Below, piece by piece: positions 23,306 to 32,898 of a stretch of DNA of 64,000 bases. Within the stretch, counting starts at the first letter, position 1; every line of letters begins with the position of its first letter. A program made the translations under genes and the position numbers. The stretch lies in NCBI GenBank assembly GCA_016169945.1, contig JADLSH010000369.1:62001-126000 (forward strand). Reading direction: 5' to 3'. The notes beneath the pieces are model-generated. The model did not search any database. It was not told where the DNA came from and saw only the letters and a program-made list of their open reading frames with translations. Source of the stretch: Trachythela sp. YZ-2020. Lineage: Eukaryota; Cnidaria; Anthozoa; Malacalcyonacea; Clavulariidae.

Positions 23306-23769
23306 GGCTCCGGTATTGGAATTATGAAAAGAGTTAGACCATTTGTGCCATATGAAACCCTGCAAAATTTATACAATTCTCTCGTGCTCCCATATTTTGA
23401 TTATTGTTCACCGTTATGGGACAACTGTGGAAGTTTATTGAAAGAGAAATTGCAAAAATTACAAAATAGGGCAGCAAGAGTTATGACAGGTGCCAGTTAT
23501 GATATCAGGTCGTCGGATTTGCTCCATGCTATGTCGTGGAAAAATCTGAACGACAGACTAAAAATAAATAAGGCAATCTTGGTTTATAGAATATTAAACG
23601 GCCACTCAGCTCCAAACTTGAAGGATAAATTCATTAGAAGGGAAGCAAAACTTAATACTTACAATCTTAGAAATGCCCATACCGATCTTTCAGTTCCTAA
23701 GCCCAATACTGAATATTTGAAAAAAAGTTTTGGGTACAGTGGGGCTGTGCTATGGAATAGCTGTGCTAT
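23306..23769 (+). pseudogene. captured LINE ORF2 C-terminal fragment
   Basis: It encodes a CR1-like C-terminal segment: VLPYFDYCSPLWDNCG, KLQNRAARVMTG, WKNLNDRLKINKAILVYRILNG and NTYNLRNAH. It resembles LINE-B proteins but has neither a 5' part nor a 3' UTR/tail. It ends with a short duplication (GCTGTGCTATGGAATAG twice) right at the satellite. The absence of a LINE 3' end argues against ordinary retrotransposition and for capture by recombination or repair. Confidence 0.8.
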
Positions 23770-24055
23770 GGAATAGCGTTTTATCCCCATATCCGCGTTT
23801 TATCCCCATATCCGCGTTTTATCCCCATATCCGCGTTTTATCCCCATATCCGCGTTTTATCCCCATATCCGCGTTTTATCCCCATATCCGCGTTTTATCC
23901 CCATATCCGCGTTTTATCCCCATATCCGCGTTTTATCCCCATATCCGCGTTTTATCCCCATATCCGCGTTTTATCCCCATATCCGCGTTTTATCCCCATA
24001 TCCGCTCCGTCCATCCGCTCCGCTCCGTATCCGCCACCGCGTTTTATCCTTACCC
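23770..24055. repeat. 19-bp satellite array, about 14 units (end of S-block copy 3)
   Basis: Very homogeneous CCGCGTTTTATCCCCATAT units, then the GCTCCGTCCATCCGCTCCG leader and the TTTTATCCTTACCC end. Confidence 0.95.
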
Positions 24056-24701
24056 ATAATCGGGTGCTGGTAAATCGGGAACAGATCCGGTGAACAATCC
24101 GTGCTAATATATCTGTCAGGTGTTCCGACTTGATTTTCAATGATTTCTCATAAGTGTATTATGATTACCTTATAAACGTCTATATATACAAATAGTATTT
24201 TAAGAAGCTCGTGCATCATCAAGCCATGTTACTTTTTCCACCATTGGGAGTTTGAAACAATGAAATACGGCTACGTTTCGGTATGATACGGTTGAAGTCG
24301 GAAATAGCCTTAAAGCCTGTTTCGTATCGTAGCGAAACGTAGCGTATTTCTTTGTTTCCTGAGCACTCGGGTAGAAATAATACTTCGACACAAAAGAAAA
24401 TGCCACGATACGTTACGATACGTTTGAAGTGGAAAACGGCTTTAAGAAGGAGTCGAAGGACCGACATGAATATCAGTTTAATCCGCCAACCTGTGTAACC
24501 ATTTTAAAAGGTGAACAAACTAGAGGTCTGCATAAAGTACAGTGTCGAAGAACGAAATATTTTAACATCTCAAAAGGGAATGACGTCCAAAGCCGGCTTT
24601 GAAGATGGGGGTAACTAGTCTTTAACCTTGTTTGAGCCTTGATTTGTTCTGGGGGCGAGAAAAATTTCGACCATACATATACTAAAAATTGCCGCGGCGG
24701 A

Positions 24702-24989
24702 CGCCAACAAACTTGAATTCAATCAGTTTTGAGCAATCAAGGACAAGGTTCAGTTGACTGAATACGTTTCAAAACTCACATCATATATCTGACGACGGCA
24801 TTAATCTTTTCTCGAATGATAAACTGTTTTATGACCATCATACGGTTACGCCAACAAACTTGAATTCAATCAGTTTTGAGCAATCAAGGACAAGGTTCAG
24901 TTGACTGAATACGTTTCAAAACTCACATCATATATCTGACGACGGCATTAATCTTTTCTCGAATGATAAACTGTTTTATGACCATCATG
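24702..24989. repeat. tandem duplication of about 146 bp in the right arm
   Basis: The sequence starting CGCCAACAAACTTGAATTC at 24702 and ending TTTTATGACCATCAT repeats immediately from about 24848. The left arm carries only one copy. Confidence 0.9.
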
Positions 24990-25093
24990 TGCTGCGTTGT
25001 TCAAAAGAAAACAGTCGTAGCAGTAGGAAGTTCGATTATATTTTCTAGTTCTCAGTCATCATGCGAACGTTTGCGCAGCTTGAAAGACTGAAA

Positions 25094-25559
25094 TAAGGTT
25101 AAGACAAATGAAATGTCGACAGGTCAATTCAAGACGTCTCTCAGAGAAAACAGTAACATTAAATAGATCTAGCTACATATGTTCTATCTGCATGTAATAA
25201 TTTTCCTTTTTAAATATTTTTAATAGTGTGATAATTTTATACTTATGTGTGCATTTGACTAGGTTTCATTCTTGTTTTCTAATAATATTATGTAATAGCA
25301 GTTTCAAACGGCCTCTTGAAAAACAGATCATAGGTGTTCTGAAGGGCTACCGTTGTAAAATATTTGTAAATAATAATAATAATAATAATAATAATATAGT
25401 GCGCAAGTTTCATTCAGATATGCTCACATGCGCATAACATTCCAGATATTTACATGAAAGATAAAAATAGTTACGTGTAAGATAATTTAAACCAATTATC
25501 CATAATCAGTATAGACTATAAATAGTATATGCTATTAGTTTCATAAAAATATATATAAA
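25094..25559. other. AT-rich spacer with (TAA)n microsatellite
   Basis: An AAT/TAA microsatellite lies at 25369-25397. No gene or transposon protein was recognised. Confidence 0.6.
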
Positions 25560-26332
25560 TATTATTAATAAAATCACAGTATTATGTCAATAAATATTAT
25601 AATAAGCTTTCCTAAATAAGTGTGTCTTTAAAAGTTTTTTAAAACTTCCAACAGAATCAGCTTGTTGGATGTGTGAAGGTATAAATCATTCCACAAATTA
25701 GGTGCTGCACATCCAAACGAGCGATCACCAAGAGTCGGTAATGTTTTGATGGTAGTCTTCTGGAGCAAGAGTTTCGAATTCGATCTAATGCTGTAGGATG
25801 ATGGAGGTTTGATACTTATAAGTTCAGAAATATAGTTAGGTGCCAGCCCATGAAGTGCTTTAAAAACAATTAGTAGAACTTTAAAGTCTATTCGAAACTT
25901 AACTGGAAGCCAATGTAAATCCTTCAGAGTTGGAGTTATATGATCGAACCGAGAGACATTACATATTAATATCGCTGCTGCATTTTGCACACGTTGGAGC
26001 TTGTTAAGCTGAGTCGAAGGCAAACCATAGTAAAGACTGTTACAATAATCTAAACGGCTTGTCACAAATGAATTGATTAATATTTGAGCGGTTTCATCTG
26101 TCAGAAACTTTCTTATCCTCCTGATGTTAAATAGATGGAAAAATGCCGCCTTACAGCATTTGTTCACGTTGGTATCACATTTCATTTGGGAATCAAACCA
26201 AAATCCTAGGTCTTTAGCTTCACTAGACGCAGTGACATAAGACTCACCAATACGCAGGGTATCAAAATTAACTTTTGCAAACTGTTGTCGTGTTCCAATT
26301 ATCAAAAAATCAGTCTTACCGTGGTTAAGTTT
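25560..26332 (-). mobile_element. LINE-D, 5'-truncated L2/CR1-like element
   Basis: The minus strand encodes the C-terminal half of an RT protein: FLIIGTRQQF, AKDLGFWFDSQM, FVTSRLDYCNSLYYGLP, LNKLQRVQNAAAILI, LKDLHWLPVKFRIDFKVLL and ALHGLAPNYISELI. A frameshift near 25690 takes the annotated frame away from the natural C-terminus, which reads SFKKLLKTHLFRKAYYN in another frame. The RT catalytic box is missing because of the 5' truncation at about 26330. This family is distinct from LINE-B, C and E. Confidence 0.8.
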
Positions 26333-26480
26333 GAGTTTATTTTTAGTTTTAGTTTTAACAGCTTTATTGAACGATGTTCAAACGGCAAGAGTGCGAACGG
26401 GACTCAGAGACCCATGCGAGGCACTCTCCCGCTTCAATTTTGTTTACAACTAATTTCGGTAATTACAAGAATATTATAAA
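26333..26480 (-). mobile_element. LINE 3'-end fragment with hairpin
   Basis: Read on the minus strand it contains GAGTGCCTCGCATGGG, then CCCGTTCGCACTC (an imperfect hairpin), CAATAAAGCTG and an AAAACTAAAACTAAAA tail. This is the usual 3' architecture of an L2/CR1-like element, different from LINE-B. It abuts the truncated 5' end of LINE-D. Confidence 0.6.
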
Positions 26481-28726
26481 TAGGTAAACATATACCAGCT
26501 GATTTATATCAAAAGACGCTATTGCACCACATTTAATTTATGATGCATAATGTAATCATGTGAAAAATTCAGTACGCTGAATCAGGTAAAACAAAACCTG
26601 ACACGAGGAGCTGGTATATGTTTCAGTAATGTAGCAGCTTGAATAAGATTGTTTCCTATTGGCCTAAGCACTAATTGGGTAGCGAAGGTAGCGGACCAAT
26701 AAGAATCAAGGGATTCAGTATCGAGGAATCGAATTACATCATTCAATTTGCCTGTTCGCAGGCTAGTTCTTAAATTCAAACATGGCGCAAATATTTTGAA
26801 ATGTCAAAATATATTGACAAAACGTCGTTAATTCACATAAAAACGTGGAAATACGAAGGTTTTCAATACGAAAGTATCGACTAGAACGAATGCTTTAAAA
26901 TGTGTGGCCAATTTCAAATGTAGTTGTTCTATTTCTGAAGGAGAAACTAAACAGTTAAACCGTCAAACTGTCGAAGATTAAGCCATCAAGGTATTAGGTA
27001 TATAAGAAAGGTATATAAGAAATACTACAATAGATTTAAAAATAAAACATTGTGTCATTGTAAATAGCATCTTGTTTATATACATAGGTTTTCAATACTA
27101 AAGTCAACTGGACTACCATGAATACTAGCTAACACTGTGACCAATTCCACATTTAGTGGTTATATTTGTTTACTTATTTTTACTTATACTGAAGAGCGAG
27201 CATTGTTTGTAAACATGAGAAAGTTTGAATTTTACGATGAAAACTATGCATCAAATCAACAGCATCTTTATGTTCTATACTATTTTGAACATAGCAAACT
27301 TGACCTGACCTGCTGAAATATATCAATAACATTTGAGTCAGGAGCCAAGGTAAGAACTAGCAAGTAGCATATTGTCCTAAAACCTATAGAGTTTAAATTT
27401 TGTTACTCATAACTATCCTATATATATATATATAAATATATATTTGTTACTCATTTGAATGGGTCTGCCAACGTTTGACCAATACGTACGCCGTGCGCGC
27501 GATTAAATATCTTGCGTATTCCACTGTTGTCGTGAGGAATGCGACAATGCGTCTCGCTGAATATTTATATCGAGTCTGTTCAAGCGTTTGGGTGAAGTCG
27601 AAATATAATAATTAGGAGATATAGGATCATCTTAAAATATTGCAAGACGTAGGGAGAACTAAGCTCTTCGGTTTTCTTGTAAAAACTTGACCCGTTTACA
27701 GTGTAATAATTATCAAGAATATGTGACAGCTGACCCTTGAACTCTAATAAATAGAGTTCGTTATTGCGCGTTTATGTCTGAATTATATTCAACACTGATT
27801 TCTAGTTTCTATTTAGCTTCCCACAAATACAAATAAATACCCATGTACGGTTCGCTCAAACTATTGTAGAGTATAGATGTTTTAGAGCGATGCGCTTGTT
27901 GTTGGAAATATAATACCCTCATATAGACTGAAGTATGTCGAATATTTTACATAGTGCGTGACGAATATGGGCATGATTTGTACGTTTCTCGTTCGTATTG
28001 CACTTGCATTTATCGTATCGTTCCCTTGATGCGTTATTGATCTGGTTAAAACACAAGTACGCACCTCAAAATGCGCAAGTATTCTAAGATGCACACAATA
28101 AATTTGCATGCGTTTTGTGCGGGTGACTTGGGTAACCGTGGAAGTGCAAGTTTGTGACACCCCCAAAAAGCCACGACGACGACGACGAAGAAAACAGACA
28201 GGGGCATATTAAACCTACGGCTTTACTCTGCCAGTCGCAATAACTATATACACCTCGTCCCAATGGGAATACTTGTCCCTAGAGTCATGCTATTGTTGCT
28301 TTATTGTGTTTGCCCCCTTTGCAAAATGGCGCCCGTAATTACGAAATTGCCTATTGTTGAATATTACTCCTTCATGGGCAACTGTGGCATCACCATGAGC
28401 AGATAAATGTACGCTTAGCGTACCTATTTTTATATGAGATTATGCAATAACCAAGGTTTTCAACGTTCGGTGGCTCATGTTTGAACTACAGTTGCCTTAC
28501 CATACAGTCTGGTAATGGTATTAAATAGTTCGTTGTGTTATTCTGTTTGACCGTTGTGCCACCATGTCAGCTGGTAACAACGTTCGGTGGCTCATGTTTG
28601 AACTATAGTTGCCTTACCATACAGTCTGGTAATGGTGTTCAATGAACTCCGAATCCTACAAGTACTGGCGTAATAAAGTACAACCAGATTATATGAATTC
28701 AGTTGAAAAGTGAAAAATTCTAATCC
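26481..28726. other. unassigned stretch with small repeats
   Basis: No gene recognised. Contents: inverted words ACATATACCAGCT (about 26490) and AGCTGGTATATGT (about 26610), a TA-rich run at about 27419-27446, an (ACG)n run at about 28172-28190, and the duplicated block at 28459-28638. Confidence 0.55.
28459..28638. repeat. 61-bp direct repeat separated by about 58 bp
   Basis: The block beginning AACGTTCGGTGGCTCATG occurs at 28459-28519 and again at 28578-28638 with two visible differences (ACTACAG/ACTATAG and GGTATT/GGTGTT). Unit spacing is 119 bp. Confidence 0.9.
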
Positions 28727-30434
28727 TACCAGATGGTGGAAGGAGGTTAACTCATTGGGTGGCCTCAAATCGAAAGAGCCCTGGGTCATATAACGATTTT
28801 CTTGTGGGACTAACGTCGCATTTTGAACCTCTGCCGAGGCATACTATTGTCCAGGAATTTGAAGTTTCAGATAGTTTACTTGCCCATACAGGGCAAGTTT
28901 ATTCGATCAGAGTTGAAACATCTAAAGACCACCAAGTCTCCTGGCCCTGATATGATTCCCAATAAAATTCTTAAGAATTTTGCCTTCGAATTCGCTCCGG
29001 TCATTACTGATATGTATAATACGTCAATGAGTCAGGGAGTGTTTTCCGACCTGCTAAAGCGTGCCTTTGTAGTTCCTATACCTAAGGTGTCACCTCCCTC
29101 AACTATCGAAGATGACTTAAGACCGATATCTTTAACAGCTCAGATATCAAAAGTGATGGAAAGTTTTGTTTTAAAATCTCTCCCGTCTGAAGTAGCTCAT
29201 AAATTAGATCCGAAGCAATTTGTCCTTCCAAAGTAGTCAACAACCCAAGCTCTTGTGTATCTTCTCCATTTGATCCTTTCTGCGCTAGACCATGGTCAAT
29301 GTTCTGTTAGAATATTTTTTGCAGATTTTAAGAAGGGCTTTGATTTCGTTGACCACAATGTCATCATCGACGAACTTCAAAAGCTTCAAGTTATTCCAGC
29401 AATAATAAGATGGATAGGATCCTTTCTTTCCTGTCGCGAACAGTGCGTTAAAATTGGTTCTTCGATTTCATCATGGAATCGGGTCGACGGTGGTCTACCC
29501 CAAGGAACTAAGCTCGGGCCCTTTCTGTTTGCAATTCAGGTGATTTCCCTTTTAAAGGACTGGAATGCGCGAATTAAGTTTGTCGACGACACGTCTGCCT
29601 TGGAGGTCATCCCCCGTTGCTCTCCCAGTCTTATGCCCATTCTTGTGAATGAAGTTTCCCAGTTCGCGTCAGTTAGAGTAGACTTTCTCAAAGTCCCTCG
29701 TCTTTAGAATCGTCTTTAATGAAACTTAATTGCAAGAAATGTAAGGAAATGACTATATCCTTCCTTCAATATCATCTTTCACATGATACTCCAATCTATA
29801 TTGACGGCGTTTTGGTGCAGTCTGTGTCTTCATTTAAACTGCTCGGAGTGATGCTAAGGAATGCTCTTTCTTGGTCCGACCACGTTGATTATGTCATCAA
29901 AAATCGAATTCCAGACTTTACGCTTTGCGTCAGTTAAAAAAGGCTGGTTTGAGTGTCAAATATCTTGTTATTATATATTCAACCTTTATTAGGTCCCGTA
30001 TAGAGTACGCTTCTCCAGCATGGTCAGCGTTAACGATGAATCAATCCGATCTCATTGAATCCATCCAGAAGAGAGCGCTTCATATTATTATTCCCGATAT
30101 GTCATACTCTGATGCATTGAACCATACAAGACTACAAACGTTATGTATGCGCAGACAAAGTTCGTGCGAGTTTTTCATTAACAAACTAAAGCTTGAGAGT
30201 GCTCCAATTAATCCTCTGAAAGACGTAATTGCAAACCAGACCAATGTACATACTCATAATTACGACTTAAGATTTGAGCCCAATAATATGCGAAGAACAA
30301 ATAACAGAACGATTTAAAACTTTATAACTGTAAAATACAATAATTAGTGTACATTTTGTAAATTCTACCATGTAATTCAGTTTATACTGCAATTTGGTTC
30401 TAATAAACCGATTATTATTATTAATAATAATAAT
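28727..30434 (+). pseudogene. LINE-E1, 5'-truncated RT pseudogene
   Basis: Pieces in different frames give RWWKEVNSLGGL, SPGPDMIPNKIL, DLRPISLTAQISKVME, FADFKKGFDFVDHNVI, GGLPQGTKLGPFLFA, the FVDDTSALEV catalytic box, CKEMTISF and the C-terminal SRIEYASPAW. It ends with AATAAACCGATTATTATT and an ATT/TAA tail (to 30434). The LINE-E group is recognised by a (F/Y)VDD box preceded by K(F/Y) and a characteristic WW(K/D)..K.LGG linker. At least four frame breaks. Confidence 0.85.
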
Positions 30435-32124
30435 AACTCGCAATACCTGTATTTAATTTCCCCCCACCCGCCATACGTCGATAAAACAACTCAGGAAATT
30501 ATGAGTTTTGAGGTAGTCCCACAGAGTTTCAAACGTGTAAAAGTCAAAAAGGGCCACAGTAAACGACAAAATGACTTGCCAATTTTTCTGTTATCGAACG
30601 CTAGATCGCTTCTTCAGAAAATGGATGATCTCGATGTTTTAATTAATAACAATAACGTTCATATTGCTTTTATCACTGAAACGTGGTTGTCTGACCAAAT
30701 AGATGAATTTTTTCCTTCCAAGTAAAATGGTTAAAATGCATAATCACGATAAACCATGGATAACTGCTAAATTCAAAGACCTAATTAGAGACAGACAAAA
30801 AGCTTTTAATCAAGGCAATGAGGCTTCTTATAAACAGTTACGTAACTTAGTTAACAGGGAAACAAAAAGGCTAAAATCTACTTTCCTCAAAATAAAAGTT
30901 GAACAGCTTAAGTCTAAACCTAATGTGAAGAGATGGTGGGACTCAATTAAAAAGCTATCAGGTTCCCACAGTAGTCGGGACATTACAACGTGTTTTATTG
31001 GCAATCAAACTTTTACTGGCAAACAATTGGCTGATAAAATAAATGACATGTTCTCATCAGTCTCCCAGGATTTTTCTCCACTTCTGCCTGTTCCAGAAAT
31101 TGATTACGGAATATTTCCTGATTACATTATAAGTGAGGATGAGGTCTATAACATGTTATCGTCCTTGAGCAATTCAAAGTCTCCTGGCCCAGATGACATT
31201 CCTGCCTGGGTACTAAAACTTTATGCACCTTTTTTTCTGGCCCTGTGGCGTCTATTTTCAACGCCTCTTTTCGACAAGCATGTGTACCGTCTAGATGGAA
31301 GTGTGCCGATATTGTTCCCATTCCGAAAACACAGCCCGTTAAAGATATCAAAGTCGATCTGCGTCCAATCTCGTTAACTCAATCTTTGTCTAAAGGTTGT
31401 GAACATTTCGTAGTTAACTGGGTTATTGCGTGTATACGTGATAAAATAGATATACGACAATTTGGTTCCCTATCAAACTCATCCACCACTCATGCATTGG
31501 TTAGTTTGATTCACCACCTGCTGAAAGAAACTGATGGAACTCAAAAAACAGTGAGAGTTTTTTTATTAGATTTTTCCAAAGTCTTTGATCGCATTGATCA
31601 CAACATTTTGCTCCAGAAATTGTCCGATATAGGTGTTACTCCGATACTAGTAAACTGAGTGGCGACCAGTCAATGGAGGTGTCCCTCAAGGAACTGTATT
31701 AGGCCCTCTCCTTTTTCTAGTAATGGTAAATGACCTATTAATAAACTATACGGATAAATGGAAATACGTGGATGATTCTACTGCCTGTACTGAAAGTATT
31801 GCAAGCGATTGTAAAAGTAATTTACAAAAATTGGTGGATGAAGTGGAAACATGAACTACCCAGAATAACATGGAACTTAACGTTTCGAAGTGTAAGGAGT
31901 TAATCATCCAATTTACGAGGGACGAGCGTTTTTTTCCACCACTTACTATTGGAGGAACTCCTATTAAAGTTGTTAATTCCGCTCGAGTTTTGGAAGTTAC
32001 TATTCAGGATGATCTGCGATGGAATGAACATATTCATAATATTCTTAAGAAAGCAGGGAAACGACTTTATATGCTAAGACTACTAAAGCTTGCCGACGCA
32101 GATATAGATACGATGTTAACAGTA

Positions 32125-32310
32125 TTTAGTAAAATTACATAGGTGATTATTGAAAATTATCAACGCTGATTGGTTGCGCTTCCTCGGATTAATACGCGAT
32201 AATCACCTAAAGCGTTTGTAAGCCGCTTTTATCCTAAATATTCAATTAAAATATTTTTGATGTGTATTTTTTATTGTTTTCCATATAATCACCTATGTAA
32301 TTTTACTAAA
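32125..32310. mobile_element. MITE with 26-bp perfect terminal inverted repeats
   Basis: TTTAGTAAAATTACATAGGT... at 32125-32150 is the exact reverse complement of 32285-32310. The 134-bp interior is noncoding. It interrupts the LINE-E2 C-terminal coding region. Confidence 0.85.
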
Positions 32311-32412
32311 ACAATTATTCGCCTCAGTCTCGGTGAATATCGGTGAATAAAAACCTCGACTTCGTCTCGGTTTTTATTCACCGATATTCACCTCGCCTTC
32401 GGCGAATAATTG
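32311..32412. repeat. 102-bp perfect-stem palindrome next to the MITE
   Basis: Three nested pairs are visible: ACAATTATTCGCC with GGCGAATAATTGT, GGTGAATATCGGTG with CACCGATATTCACC, and AATAAAAACC with GGTTTTTATT, around a GACTTCGTC centre. It adjoins the right TIR of the 32125-32310 MITE and may be part of the same insertion. Confidence 0.9.
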
Positions 32413-32898
32413 TTAAATATTACGATAATTCGACCAGTATTGGAATATGCAGCCCAAGTTTGGCACTACAACATTCCTGTTTTCCTGAGCGATGAAACTG
32501 AAGTTTTACAGAAGCGGGCTTTGAGAATTATTTTACCTTTCTTAACGTATAACGAGGCTTTAAAGAAATTAGATATTACTAGTTTGAAAGTATAAATTGA
32601 TATTTTCGTATAATCACGATAATGTCAAACTTTCTGAATGTTTACCTAATAGAATTTTAACTAACTATGAATTAAGACATAATGGCCTTTACAAAAACTA
32701 TTTTTGTAAGACGGAACGTTTTAGGAACCCATTCTTTCCTTTCTTTATCAGTTAAATCAATGACTTGTAAATATGATATAATTAACCTATAGTAGTAGGC
32801 TACTTTTTAATGTAGTATCATGTAGTTTTGTATGCAACTTCTGATGCAATTTAACCGTTCTTGGTTACAATATAAGTTTTTATTAAAATTCAAATTAG

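Larger units (their letters stand above)
21349..25093. mobile_element. foldback-like structure with about 1-kb inverted arms
   Basis: The left arm (21349-22328) and right arm (24056-25093) are inverted copies. The outer words TTTCAGTCTTTCAAGCTGCGC and GCGCAGCTTGAAAGACTGAAA mark the ends. Inner words CGGATTGTTCACCGGATCTG and CAGATCCGGTGAACAATCCG mark the centre. The arms enclose S-block copy 3, a 300-bp duplicate of part of the left arm, and a LINE fragment. The left arm has about 170 bp (roughly 21975-22150) missing from the right. The right arm has an internal tandem duplication. No transposase or target duplication was identified. Confidence 0.75.
30470..32898 (+). pseudogene. LINE-E2, decayed copy with internal deletion and two palindromic insertions
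   Basis: It starts with endonuclease residues (LSNARSLLQKMDDLDVL, ITETWLSDQ), then jumps at about 30720 to the post-endonuclease linker (NHDKPWITAKFK), so most of the endonuclease is deleted. RT motifs follow: SPGPDDIPAWVLK, DLRPISLTQSLSKGCEHFVV, LLDFSKVFDRIDHNIL, GGVPQGTVLGPLLF and KYVDDSTACTE. A MITE/hairpin insert at 32125-32412 breaks the C-terminal region, which resumes RPVLEYAAQVWHYNI. The 3' end meets LINE-E3 tail-to-tail at 32898. Confidence 0.85.

Noticed and set aside
23730..24059. 109-codon frame across the LINE fragment and satellite
   Set aside because: A chimera of a captured LINE piece and the stop-free satellite strand.
26484..26624. Inverted words ACATATACCAGCT/AGCTGGTATATGT as MITE ends
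   Set aside because: Only about 13-16 bp, no flanking duplication and no extended inverted similarity.
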